Of a DNA stretch of 64,000 bases, positions 12,090 to 22,639 are shown piece by piece (the stretch's first letter is position 1; each line of letters opens with the position of its first letter). The stretch is taken from positions 7,605,415 to 7,669,414 of the forward strand of contig OZ022506.1 of the NCBI GenBank assembly GCA_963989385.1, read 5' to 3'. The notes beneath the pieces are model-generated. The model was not told the DNA's origin and did not search any database. It worked only from the letters and a program-made list of their open reading frames with translations. The DNA is from Ctena decussata (Eukaryota > Mollusca > Bivalvia > Lucinida > Lucinidae). The position numbers and the translations under genes were made by a program.

Positions 12090-12433
12090 AGTCCCAAGGC
12101 GGTTCTTTCGTTGCGGTTGCATTTGTTTTATGTTCGGTGCTGTTTAATTTATTGTGTTCTAATTTTAACCCTTCTATAATAGAAATAGAAAATAGGTAAA
12201 AATAGTTGTTATGTGTTTTTCGTATAATATGCTTAGTCTGTTGTAACCTTCTACTGGTCTAAGTTGTTTGGTTCAGTGGGGGTGGCTAGGTTGCAGCCTA
12301 TTTGGGAAAGAGCTGCTGACTCGGCTTATTACTTGTAATATATTGTTTGTCAATCTTTCCCTTTGGTGTTGGGGATGGGGTTTGGGATCTAATTCAGTCA
12401 GTTCCTGAAGTGTAGTTACTCTTTAAGCTGAAA
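12090..12433 (+). mobile_element. 5'-truncated Penelope-like 3' tail
   Basis: It begins at 'gtcccaaggcggttctttcg' and ends at 'cagttcctgaagtgtagtta' plus 'ctctttaa'. It is collinear with 37060-37412 and 62375-62730. No coding sequence is retained. Confidence 0.8.
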
Positions 12434-12940
12434 TTTTAGATTGGTTTTGAATCTTATTCTAGATCATCGCTTTGTAATTATTTGGACCCATTTTTCTAAA
12501 AAAAATCATACTTTAATTCCTTGTCTAATTAGAATAAGGAGATTGCAGTATAATTACGCTGGTCTGGCATTCAGCCCAGGTAACGAAGACACGTACATGA
12601 AAGGTGCTTGTTCCGCAAATCAGGATAGGTTTGTTTCAAATGTATAGTCTCACGGACCATCCGACCCCCAACTCTTGAAATAGGAATCAAAAGTTTTACT
12701 GAATTGATATGCATAGTCAAGAAATGCTTGAAAACAATTTTGGGCTACAACGACTACGCAACGAATTGGTGTAGAAACTTATTCAAGCACTGTATTTATA
12801 ATATACGGAATTTCTTTGAAAATCTGATCTGACTAAGAGGTTTAGCAAACTGCCTGGTCCGTAAGAATGAAAATTTGAAATTAATCTAAGAAGTATGCGA
12901 AAACAATCGAGTTTTATAGTACGTTGCCTTCGTTGCCTAT
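12434..12940. other. Unassigned stretch
   Basis: No gene or repeat is recognised. Frames on both strands at 12441-12647 and 12783-13124 have no domain. Confidence 0.35.
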
Positions 12941-13560
12941 GTTGAATGCCAGACCAGTATGATAATGTTCTCTGGCTTTCGTATGTTTCCGGATGTTGTC
13001 GAGGCCGTTGGTGGGAATTGGGTTGCGGAGGCTTCGACGTTTGGCCCATGTTCCTTCGTTTGTCTGCGTTTAATTCTCTTGAAGGAACACCTTCAGCTTT
13101 TGAGTTCACTGCAGGTGGTGTCAAGCCGTGGGGAGGCAGTTAAACGTTTTCCTTAACGTCATCAGTAGTGCAGATATTTTATTTTGTCCATTACGAATAG
13201 AGGTTATGTTCTCAGATATCTGAAGGTTTCGATTGGTTTGGACTTATTCTACAACATCGCATTTTGGTCGTTTGGATCATTTTTGGTGCGAATCAGTCTT
13301 TGATTCACTGCTTAATTATAAAATTAAAAACAAATACAGTGTGTTTTCCTCTGTCTTTCCTCTGTCATCGGATGTTGTCGGGGTCGCTGATGGCGGCCTC
13401 GGCCTCGGGGTGTGGCCAGTTCCTTCTTTTTAATGTGTTTTCTGCTCTTGATGGAAATCTTTCAGATTTTAATTTTGGGTCATTAGGCTCATTTTGGGTT
13501 TGTTTGAAAAAAGAGTTCCACTGGGGCCGATACTGAGTGCCTTGCTCATTACTGCACATA
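12941..13560 (+). repeat. Interspersed repeat family B, longest copy
   Basis: It contains two related sub-units. 'cggatgttgtcgaggccgtt' (12991) corresponds to 'cggatgttgtcggggtcgct' (13370). Each is followed by 'gttccttc' and 'ctcttgaagga' or 'ctcttgatgga'. The central part, 'gcagatattttattttgtcc' through 'aatcagtctttga', matches 29450-29610. Four overlapping small frames on both strands come from GC-richer repeat sequence and show no domain. The autonomous parent is not identified. Confidence 0.55.
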
Positions 13561-13703
13561 TAAAGACTAAATAAGACGCACTCTGGTATTTTCGTTTCTT
13601 TTAATGGTTCATTCTCCCATAGAAAATATTTAAGCGTCGTTTTGAAATGCCTTAATTCGTAGTTCTGTCAATGTGTTCTTATGTCATGATTTTCTCACTC
13701 CTT

Positions 13704-13707
13704 TGTA
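13704..13707. repeat. Target-site duplication TGTA, left
   Basis: TGTA directly precedes the LTR edge TGAATCAG and is repeated directly after the other LTR at 22322-22325. Length and sequence fit the preference of gypsy-like integrases. Confidence 0.75.
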
Positions 13708-14705
13708 TGAATCAGATGGTAATTTCTTATAAGAAGAAGAACTCTGAGGGTTATGACTGTAATTGTATTGAAGAATGGACAGAGAATAAGTGTGTCCTAC
13801 AACATATAAAATACGAACATATACAAACAGTACAATACATTATACTGCACATTGACATGACAGTATTAGGATTAGAACACATAAATATACAGAGATGACA
13901 GTGGGTCTACATATTAGAAAGCATTACAATGATTCACTTTGCATGCCATTGCCAGTGGAAGTCCCACGGTCCCTTAAAATACAGTTTAGCACATCTTGGG
14001 ACGATGAGAATTGATGATCTGGATGAAGAACTTTGAACCAGACATATTAACAACAATATGGCGTGATTCAAACTTGGGCAACTTAAGAATTATAAATGCT
14101 TATATTATAAATGGTATGCAGGCAACTGACTAAATAATCAATTTTTTTATATAAATATTTTAGGCCAGGGTATTGTTTACATTTGCAAAGACATGTTCAA
14201 AGATCAGCTGATTGCATGATTTCAATAAATATTGATAGATAAACATTTATCAGCAAATCAGCAAATTCTGAAACATAAGAACATACCTGGACTAAACTAA
14301 TTCTTTGAAATCTTTGACAGATGAAGAGATAAATTGAAAACTATATCAAAATTGGTTCGTAACATTGAAGGTGACAAACCAGCCAACATGGCGTCTATCA
14401 GCTGTGTATTACAAAAGGGAAACTCGCGCGCATTTGTGAAGGTTAAAATGCATAAAGATTAGTAAAATTGGCCAATCAACCACTCTGTAACACTTACACA
14501 CCTTAAAAGACCGTTTGCCATTGGTGTATGCATATTTGAAATTCTACTTTCGTTTTGGAAGTCAACAAATAAGTGATTATTTGCATAATGACTAGTATGG
14601 TACAATACTCGTGTGACTATTAGTTCACTCACACAGACTAAAAGGGTCACCAATGGTCTATGCTACACCGATAACTGAAAAAACTCAAAAGTCACATCTG
14701 TGACA
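13708..14705 (-). repeat. 3' LTR of the gypsy-type element (998 bp)
   Basis: Read on the minus strand it starts TGTCACAGATGTGA and ends CTGATTCA, giving canonical TG...CA ends. It aligns along its whole length with 21250-22321, with substitutions and several indels. The 5' LTR has extra stretches such as the one near 21735-21750. Confidence 0.93.
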
Positions 14706-14718
14706 TTCTCCCCTGCTG
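14706..14718 (-). promoter_or_regulatory. Polypurine tract beside the 3' LTR
   Basis: On the minus strand 'cagcaggggagaa' lies directly before the LTR start TGTCAC. This is the expected place and composition for the plus-strand primer. Confidence 0.8.
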
Positions 14719-15043
14719 AGGAAAAATATCTCCCAACATTTTCAAAATATAAACTCAACAAAAGTTTCAGTTACACAAATACTATTCTAATTCATATCAT
14801 AAGTTTATGTTATACATGTGTACATTGCACGCAATGCTATACGCATGTAAATTAAAATATACAGAATTGAATATCACAGATATGCGTTTTTTCCCATTAT
14901 ACTGCCTGTTAGAAATGTGAAAATAAAATACTGACTCAGTTACCACAAGTACAATATGAGTAAGGTCTTTAAAATGCTGTTGCAGTAACTTTAATAAATT
15001 CAAAGACATACTGAGAAGACACACAGGCAGAAATCAATAATAT

Positions 15044-15788
15044 TTACAATTTCCATGACATTCTCCCCTGCAATTTATCTTCTTTAAAAAAAATAACACT
15101 GTTACACATGCCATATTTGTTCAGATTCGGAGCTGACAGCAGTCCGCTGATTTGTGACCCAGTCACCAAACCTGTCAGGCGGCTGTCGATTCCGGACTGA
15201 ACGTCTAGGCTCAACAGGGACTGAAGGCGGAGGTGGGGAAGGGGAGAGGGGAGGCGGTAGACTTCAAATGGAGATGCATTCGAACAACTATGTTCAATGC
15301 CTGAGGGTAATGATAAACCCTGATAACTGCTCATATTATGTGACGTTGTATCTGGTAATGCAACACTATTTGAGGGATTTTGAACAGAAGTTGACCGTGA
15401 AGAATTTACAGTATGATAATTATCAGCAGTATCACTGATTTTCCTCCTTGGAGGAATCACATATTTGCGTATCGCAAAGGACTGGTCATCCTGATCAAAA
15501 TCTGCAATTTCAGAATCTGAAGACTGGGCAACTGGCTGCTTTCCAGTCCTAACAGACCTTGTTCTAAGACGCGGTTTTTCCACATTAGGCGGGAATGTAC
15601 CTACCTTACTTACTCCATGAATAGCAGAAAAAAGAATAAAGCATATTTCTGTGAAGAGTTTTGACAACTGACTCATCAGATTCTTTCCTTACTTTGAAAA
15701 CAGGAAAATCTTTATTTGGTAGGCTGATAACGACATAGGGGTCTTTTTCCCACCTATCGGCTAATTTATACTTTCCTTGAAAAGCCAT
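15044..15788 (-). pseudogene. Gypsy pol C-terminal tail (integrase C-terminus and beyond)
   Basis: Two overlapping frames hold it. The frame 15606-15788 carries the small C-terminal integrase domain (GKYKLADRWEKDPYVV, then NKDFPVFKVRKE), which in this family is a chromatin- or DNA-contacting module. The frame 15044-15676 continues with a low-complexity, Ser/Pro/Arg-rich tail (PRLRTRSVRTGKQP near residue 34). A frameshift in 15606-15676 separates them. The tail ends on the PPT-like repeat at 15056. It follows the integrase core at 15797-16261 with only a stop and a short gap. Decayed; the assignment of the first module is good, the tail is by position. Confidence 0.75.
15056..15071 (-). promoter_or_regulatory. 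Second PPT-like sequence
   Basis: 'tgacattctcccctgc' here repeats the 3' LTR/PPT junction at 14701-14716 exactly. The bases 'gcaggggagaatgtca' on the minus strand overlap the end of the pol-tail frame. It may be an accessory polypurine tract or the trace of a duplicated LTR edge. Confidence 0.45.
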
Positions 15789-15796
15789 TTGCCAAA

Positions 15797-16261
15797 TTAA
15801 AACACGGTCTCCTTCTCGTAAAGTTGTTTCTCGTACTTTGAGGTCATAAATGGTTTTATTGCGCTCGGCATTTTATGAGCCTCATCTGATGCAACTTTAT
15901 ATGCAAATCGAAGAAGTTTCTTCAATTTGGTCACATAATATTTTTTGGGTAAAATAGCACTCTCCTCAGCAGATGACAAACCGAGATATCCATTCACGGC
16001 CAGTCTTTGGTGTCTCCCAAACATCAAGAAAAACGGGAAAAAGCCAGTGCTATCGTGCCGTGTAGCATTATAGGAGTGCACCAACGGGGCAACAGAAGAT
16101 TTCCAGTCGTGTTTCTGGTGCTCTTCCAGGGTCCCAAGCATTTTCAAAAGGGTCTGATTTGACCGTCCCACCATACCGTTCCCCATAGGGTGGTATGTCG
16201 TGGTCCGTGATTTAATCAACTCCAGCAAGACTACAAAGTTCTTTAATGACATTACTTTCAA
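15797..16261 (-). pseudogene. Gypsy integrase catalytic core, C-terminal half
   Basis: The 154-residue frame contains the end of an RNase-H-fold integrase: SRTTTYHPMGNGMV, then NQTLLKMLGTL, HDWKSSVAPLVHSYN and FFPFFLMFGR. The position that should hold the catalytic Glu of the DDE triad (GMVERxNQ in active relatives) is Gly here (residue 32), so the enzyme would be inactive. In an active element it would insert the cDNA into the host chromosome. The preceding part of the core, including the second Asp in HSDQGRNFE, is in another frame at about 16262-16300, showing a frameshift between the two halves. Confidence 0.88.
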
Positions 16262-16708
16262 AGTTTCGTCCCTGGTCGCTGTGAAGGCGAGCAGGGAATC
16301 CGTAATGTACTATATAGTTTTCAAATAAACTTTGGCAGTAGTCTTTGCAAGCTGATTTCTTGTCGGAAAGGCCTGGGCATAACGGGTAAAATGGTCAGTA
16401 ATGACGAGAATATGTTCATGCCCGCCCTTACACCTTCTTTCCAATGACAGAAAACCGATGCATACCAATTCCATGGGCTGAGTAGTTACAATATTAACAA
16501 GCCCAGCACTTGGCTTTGGCATGGTTTTGCGTTTAATACAACGCTCACAATTTCTGAATTTGTATTCTAAATCTGAATCCAGGCCAGGCCAGTAAACACG
16601 AGAACGAACTAAAGATAGTGTCCGATCTCGGCCTTGATGGCCAACATCGTCATGCAAATGACATAATACAATATCATGAAAACGGCATTTACTCCTGCCA
16701 AAGAACAT
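16262..16708 (-). pseudogene. Gypsy integrase zinc-binding domain and first part of core
   Basis: Reading from 16708, residues 17-57 form the HHCC zinc-binding domain: H19-x4-H24, the typical RVYWPGL block, then C54-x2-C57. The start of the catalytic core follows (PMELVCIGFLSLE, HILVITDHFTRYAQAFPT). The first catalytic Asp (normally in a C-x-D-F context) is Gly at residue 85. A stop at about 16310 ends this frame, and GFPARLHSDQGRNFE follows in sequence. Upstream, the frame runs straight into protease-flank sequence without any RT or RNase H, placing the deletion junction close to 16700. Confidence 0.88.
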
Positions 16709-16819
16709 AAAAGAGCTTTGGGAGGAATCTCTATAACACGAGCTGACAAATTACAAACTCGCACTGGTACACGAACAGTCGACCCGAGAACTTTAGAGAG
16801 ACAACACAGGGACATACAG

Positions 16820-17487
16820 TTAAATCACCTGACAATGTTGAGTCTTTGTGTTCTGTAACAGCCGATTCAATTTCCCTGCTTTTCTAGCTATACCATTAAT
16901 TGTTTTGACCTCACCTGGTCCTACACGAATATTAAAATTATTTGTTGTTTTGACTGGTATAGTGTTGTCACACAGACTATTGAAAGCATTTTGCCATTCC
17001 TCCGGAATTCCAAAAGTAGAACTAGTGTCTTGATAAAGACGAATGACATTGGTTCCTATTATAGCAGGGACTTTGCTGTTGTATTCTGTGTTTGACACAA
17101 CAAGCAATTGTATTTGGTAAACACTATTTTTCCCTAATCTAGGAACTGAAATATCGGCTTCAATATAGCCTTTATATGACAATTTAGTACCATTGGCACC
17201 TAATACAGACCAACCAAAATCAGTTATGTCATGCAATTCGGGTACAAGGTTTAAAGACTCATAAAATGATTCTGAATTTGATGTAATCATAGAACCAGAG
17301 TCTATTAAACCGACAGTATTTGTTCCACAAATGGTAATTTCACCTTCATTGGCTGAGCCAACCATTCTGTTTAATAAACTAGGTTTAGAGGATTCACTTT
17401 CTATTGGGCTATTACTCGGGGTATATAAATTGGCTTCCTCTGTTTCGCCCACAACAGAGGAAGATACTAGTATGAAGGCTACTGACC
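16820..17487 (-). pseudogene. Gypsy retropepsin-like protease
   Basis: The frame reads from a GTG at 17452 in the track-style start, but is open upstream to about 17487, overlapping the end of the gag frame in another phase. This is consistent with frameshift expression of pol. Residues 49-55 (GLIDSGSM, D51-S52-G53) are the aspartic protease active site, and PAIIGTNVIR later in the frame is the conserved C-terminal ILG-like strand of retropepsins. The protease would cut the polyprotein. After residue 190 the sequence is the usual linker (VGPGEVKTINGIARKAGK), then a stop. It continues in a shifted frame as VPVRVCNLSARVIEIPP (16690-16800) and is then cut off by the deletion. Confidence 0.88.
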
Positions 17488-18678
17488 TCCACTTGATCCG
17501 TCATCACGAGTGGCACCAAGGCCGTTGGTGCACCCGCAATAACCACCTTTGGAGCGTCCTCTCCAAAAACTACCGCACGAATTATGGTTTTGATAATTTG
17601 TCCGCCGGTTATCAAAACCACGACTATATTTACCGCGAAAGTGACCTCTATAACCGCGTCCTTGTCCACGCTGATTCTTTGAAGTACTTTGCTGGAACGA
17701 AGGCTGGCTACTGGTAGCATCTAGAGCTTGTTGCTATGTTTCCAGCCTCTGCTCCAGCGACTTCATCCTACCCATTAACTCTGACATTTGTTTTAACAAC
17801 TGCTTATTAGTCTCATTTTGATCAGTGTTGGTTTGGCCTACCTGTCATTGGAATACTTTTTGTTTTGGAACTGGTCTGTTTCTATTAGATTCTTCTTTTT
17901 CGACCTTGCGGATCTCTCTTAAAAGTAACTAAAAATCTTTGACACTATCATAAAGGTGACGTGTCGAGTTACGCAACTCTTGAGATTTCAGACCTGTCCA
18001 AAATTTACTTCGGAGCACTGCAGAAAGTTCCATATGCCCACAACGAATCGCTCGCAAAATTGTTTGTTCCAAACGGGAACCATACGAAACTATGGACCCG
18101 TCATCTTTTTGATAATTGTTATAAAACGATTGAATCAGGGTTTCTCCACTACTTACGTTTCCGTATAAACCATCCAATTTATCAATGTCTGCAACTTTGG
18201 CATTTTTTCCAAAAGGAACTAGCAAACGTCCTGCTGATCCCTTTAAGGAGTTACGGATGGATTGCAGAAGCACATGCTCCTGCAATTCTGGAGAATTTTG
18301 AGGACACTTGACTTCAACTTTCCTCACCTCATAACTACATTCCCCCTTTTGTGGTTCTTCAGAACCACTGAAGAAGGGTAACTTTGGGACATGGAAAGGT
18401 TGGGCAATGTAGGACGTATGGGGTTGTGACATATTTAAAATATGTTGGAACCTTGGCACAGGGGAAACACCAGGATTAGCAAAAGTAAACTTAGGTTTAG
18501 CACCATTGTCTTGAGCAGGCTGGGGATAAGCTTTGTCTTTAGTCACCTGGGGAGTGCTGGTTTTTGTATTTTTATGAGCAACGATCGCTACCAAACTCTT
18601 ATACTCCTCCGTCGTTAAAACTTTGTACGCTGTATTTGCCTTTACTTGTTCTACTAATTCCTCCATGTTGCCTGCCAT
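17479..18678 (-). pseudogene. Gypsy gag (PNMA-like) with in-frame stops
   Basis: The ATG at 18678 opens a frame of 249 codons (MAGNMEELVEQVK...). Residues 95-240 hold a capsid-like domain typical of PNMA/gypsy gags (VPKLPFFSGSEEPQKGE, then SPELQEHVLLQSIRNSLKG, and a C-terminal helical segment with LRSKFWTGL). A TAG at about 17935 stops it. The same frame then continues through two more stops with a short heptad-like segment (KQLLKQMSELMGRMKSLEQRL) and an Arg/Gly-rich basic tail (GQGRGYRGHFRGKYSRG) to a stop at 17479. The basic tail probably replaces a zinc knuckle for nucleic-acid binding, since no CCHC is visible. The capsid would assemble cytoplasmic particles in an active relative. Confidence 0.85.
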
Positions 18679-21230
18679 GCTGTTTATGTATTTGAAAATT
18701 TAAATGTTTACACTAAATTGAAAAACTTTCTAAGTTTAAATTGTTATGGTGTGTAATAAATTTAATTACTGATAAAACAGCAACCAAGTATTACACAAAT
18801 CTTAGAGACTGAGAAAAAATAACTAGTGTAAACAGTTAAGAAAAAAATGTAATGTACTGTTACAGAGATAATGTTGTACACTGACAGTAATCCAAACAAT
18901 ATATGGACAAACAAAATGCTGGGTAAAGCACACAAGAATGTAGTTGTTAACAAACAATGTTACATAAGCACAGCATTACTGGCATCCAAGTGATCGGAAA
19001 TAGACCCTACCTATCATGTAGCCAGAACACTTTACTCAACTGTACTCTGTGCACAACGAACAGTTCCTGAAAATTTGTGTTACAATACGTTTCATCCAGC
19101 ACCTTGCTAAGAACCTGTTTGGATGAATTCTATCATTGTAACTTGAAAAATTCAGACTAAGTCTTTTGAATGAAGTTTCCCTTTTTGACTTTACACCTTA
19201 CTAAACCAAGTCTGAATTTAGGAGATACAACATCAGACTGCGAATCCACAAATCTAATATAGTCATTCACAATGGCTATTTGTTTGGTAAGAACTAAGCC
19301 ATCTGAATGAAAGCTAACCGGATCCCTATGTCATTTGCATTTATTCCATACTTCGATGGAATATGGAGGAATCTCCAAAAACACAAGCTTTACAGATTTA
19401 AAATTGGAAACAAAAGCACGGTATATGTCAATCTAAAATGTTAGATACGAGATAGCAGTTGCATCGTCCTGGTGACGCAAATCAATATATTTGCCTTGCC
19501 TGGCAGTCAAATCACATGTGCCAAGCCAAATATTTAAAACAATGTTGACAAATTCATTTACTTTTCTATGTAAATTTCTTATTAACCAATAATAATAATC
19601 TTGGAATCTGGCACTGCCTCTGCAAACAAAATCTATGCTATAACCAAACTCTTCATCAGATCAGAATGGTTTCTAATATAATTTCCTTTGCTGGCTGAAA
19701 TTAGAATAGGTTTTTTCACAAGTCTACTGCTTAAATGTAATGGACTGTCAACATATTTTCTAATTCTATGTTGTCTCATTGCATATAATATGTATAACTG
19801 AAATATTAGAGATGAACAATTTTTGCCATGAACCAAATTCACCAGTGAACAATTTTTTCCATGAACAAACCTCACTAGGGATCAAATATCACTGAAATAC
19901 TGATGATAAACAAAATTCACGAGCAAAATATACTAACGACAAATATAAACGAAACACAGATGATGAACACATTTAATGAACAAAATATAACAGCACACTA
20001 TAACTGAAATACTAATGAACAGAATGTACTAGTGTACTAATATAACTGAAATACTGGTGAACAAATCTTTATGAACTAAATGCAACAATAAACAAAATAA
20101 ACCAATGAACAAAAATGCACCAACGAATAAAATATTATGACAGAAATACTGCTGATGAGCAGATTTGACTTACAGCAATTAGAAACCTTCCTAACTGATT
20201 TATTTACGGTATAAAATTTTTCAAAATATAAAATTAAGATTCCTACCGCGTCTGAAGACAAGAAATTTTCACAACATTTTGGCTGAAATCACATGATGAT
20301 TCAACAGAAAAACTTCTCAGATCAGGCGTTTAAACTCAACAACCTGTAAGGCAAATATATCAATTAATACCAAATTACATGCTTCTTTTTAAAGTAAAAT
20401 ACAGGGATATAAAATAGAATCACTCATTCTTCATCATTCTAAGTCCTGAAATGTTAGTGTTAGTAAGTGATGTGTGTATGCAATTAACATAGAAAATATG
20501 CCATTCTTATCTTCACTGTTCTAAATATAAACTACAATATAGAAATACCTTGTTGAAATACACACTAAACAACACTAGTGCACAAATTTTGATTATCCTG
20601 AAAAAAATAATTATTACATGCAGAATAATCCAATATTCATGAAATTAATCAGAACCCACTCACTTCTTGATATTTATGAAAGTTTCAGAAAATTTCAAAT
20701 TTACTGTTCAATGAATAAACACTAGTCACAAAACAGTACATATGAACACAATATATTTGTTTATATGCACAGGGTTGAACTCTTCACATAAACACTGATA
20801 CTAGTCTAGACTAATAGCCTGTACAGGACTTCGACACTAATTTGGCCAAAATAAACACAGAAAACAAGAATAATATGAAAGTAATGAAACACAGATATAA
20901 TTAAAAATGAAAGATAATACAGATTGTTGTGTAGTCCCAAACCGTCTATTTACACCTCACGCTGTTCAGTTGCTCCATCAGAATGAATCCATGGAATCTG
21001 TACCACTAGATTCTAATCTAGTGTCCATAAATATATAAACACTGGTAATACAGAAATATGCAAGCTTGCGTTTATACAAAATGACCATTTTTCAATATGT
21101 GAAGTGAAATTCTTCAGATTATAATACAAATCACTAAATCCAAGATACACTACACATATTCATGATATTGTTATACTGAAGATCTATATATGCAGAAAGA
21201 AGCCTCCAGAACACCCTCAACGCAGGTACG
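18679..21230 (-). other. Long untranslated leader of the gypsy-type element
   Basis: About 2.5 kb separates the PBS from gag. It is AT-rich and has no substantial open frame. Between 19800 and 20130 it contains loose repeats of 'aactgaaatactgatgaaca' type. This is unusually long for the family and could hold packaging sequence or an inserted unknown repeat. Confidence 0.6.
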
Positions 21231-21248
21231 ATCCGGTAGTGGGCGCCA
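21231..21248 (-). promoter_or_regulatory. tRNA primer-binding site
   Basis: On the minus strand the 5' LTR ends ...CTTCA, followed by one A and then TGGCGCCCACTACCGGAT. TGG at the start complements a tRNA CCA end. I cannot name the tRNA with certainty. Confidence 0.8.
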
Positions 21249-21249
21249 T

Positions 21250-22321
21250 TGAAGCAGAGGGTAATTTCTTATAAGAAGAAGAACTCTGAGGGTTATGACT
21301 GTAATTGTATTGAAGAATGGAAAGAGAAGTACGGTGTCCTACAACATATAAAATACGAACTTATACAAACAGTACAATACAATAATTACTGCACATTTAC
21401 ATGACACTATTAGGATAAGGACACATAAATATACAGAGATGACAGTGGGTCTACACATCAGAATGTATGACAATATGATTCACTCTGCACGCCATTGCCA
21501 GTGGAAGTCCCACGGTCCGTTCAAATACAGTTAAGCACATCTTGGGACGATGGGAATTGATGATCTGGATGACAGGGTGTAAATGTTCAAGCCAAAAAAG
21601 TTTGAACTAGACATATCAACAACAATATGGCGTGATTCAAACTTGGGCAACTAAAGAATTATTTCCAATTCAGCATAAATGCCTATATTATAAATGGTAT
21701 GCAGGCAACTGACTAATTAATCAATTAAGTTAAATATTAAAGCTATTTTTTAAAATATATTTTAGGCCAGGGTATTTTTTTACATTTGCAAAGTACATGT
21801 ACAAAGATCAGCTGATTGCATATTCCATAAATATTGACAGATAAACATTTATCAGCAAATCAGCAAATTCTGAAACATAAGAACATATCTGCACTAATCT
21901 AATTCTTTGACATCTTTGACAGATGAAGAGATAAATTGAAAACTATATCATGAACACTATATCAAAATTGGTTCGTCACATTGAAGGTGACAAACCAGCC
22001 AACATGGCGTCTATCAGCTGTGTTTTTACGTAAGGGAGGCTCGCATGCATTTGTGAAGGTTAAAATGCATAAAGATTAGAAAAATAGGATAGTCAACCAC
22101 TCTGTAACACTTACACACCTTAAAAGAGCGTTTTCCACTAGTGTATGCAAATTTAAAATTCTACTTTCGTTTTGGAAGTAAACAAATAAGTGACTATTTG
22201 CACAATGACTGGTATTGTACAACACCCGTGTGACTATTAGTTCAGTCATACAGAAGAAAGGGTCACCAATGGTCTATGCTACACAGATAACTATAAAACC
22301 TCAAAACTCACATCTGTGACA
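21250..22321 (-). repeat. 5' LTR of the gypsy-type element (1072 bp)
   Basis: It pairs with 13708-14705 and has the same TGTCACAG...CA edges. The downstream PBS shows it is the 5' LTR on the minus strand. The upstream edge of the element, on the plus strand, is followed by TGTA and then the 3' end of an SRCR-gene intron. Any promoter in the LTR would read away from exon 22469. Confidence 0.93.
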
Positions 22322-22325
22322 TGTA
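22322..22325. repeat. Target-site duplication TGTA, right
   Basis: It matches 13704-13707 on the other side of the element. Confidence 0.75.
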
Positions 22326-22468
22326 CAAATCACTTTATAATATGATCTTACATTTTGTTACTTCTTCATAAAAAGATCTGCTATTTATGTGGCAACTACA
22401 TGAATGTTTATAACAACATTCTCTTAAACTGATTTGTTATATTTACATGTGTCTATTTTATGATTTAG

Positions 22469-22632
22469 GGACGCATTTATGCTAGACAGTGGTGTCTTTG
22501 GACATGGTAATGGCATCGTTAGTCAAATAAACTGGAATTGTGCCGGATATGAGTCAGACTTAGAATCATGTTTATATACCCAAAGTGGTTACCCTTACTG
22601 CGACCACGGTGACGATGTTGGCATTATGTGCG
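22469..22632 (+). CDS. SRCR-domain protein, internal exon (second half of an SRCR domain)
   Basis: A 164-bp exon is bounded by tgatttag|g (acceptor, AG at 22467-22468) and tgcg|gtaggt (donor at 22633). It starts in phase 2 and ends in phase 1. It encodes the C-terminal half of a scavenger receptor cysteine-rich domain: FGHGNG, then a core strand ending WNCAGYESDLESC, and CDHGDDVGIMC as the terminal block. Four cysteines fit the family. SRCR domains are extracellular, disulfide-bonded ligand-binding modules, common in innate-immune and secreted or membrane proteins of molluscs. The N-terminal half should be an upstream exon, which I could not find in the first 22 kb. Phase matches the next exon at 34148. 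The acceptor is 147 bp from a gypsy LTR. Confidence 0.88.
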
Positions 22633-22639
22633 GTAGGTA

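Larger units (their letters stand above)
13708..22321 (-). mobile_element. Ty3/gypsy-type LTR retrotransposon, RT-less, 8.6 kb
   Basis: The element is complete in outline on the minus strand: 5' LTR (21250-22321), PBS, long leader, gag, protease, integrase, PPT and 3' LTR (13708-14705). The flanking bases TGTA (13704-13707 and 22322-22325) form a 4-bp target-site duplication. The order protease then integrase, an HHCC zinc finger, and a retropepsin DSG motif point to a gypsy-type element with a PNMA-like gag. No reverse transcriptase or RNase H is present between protease and integrase. All ORFs carry stops or frameshifts. The LTRs differ by many substitutions and indels and by about 74 bp in length, so the insertion is not recent. 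It is antisense to the SRCR gene and lies in its intron. Confidence 0.92.

Noticed and set aside
12783..13536. Several overlapping open frames on both strands
   Set aside because: They lie in interspersed repeat family B, conflict with one another, and show no domain.
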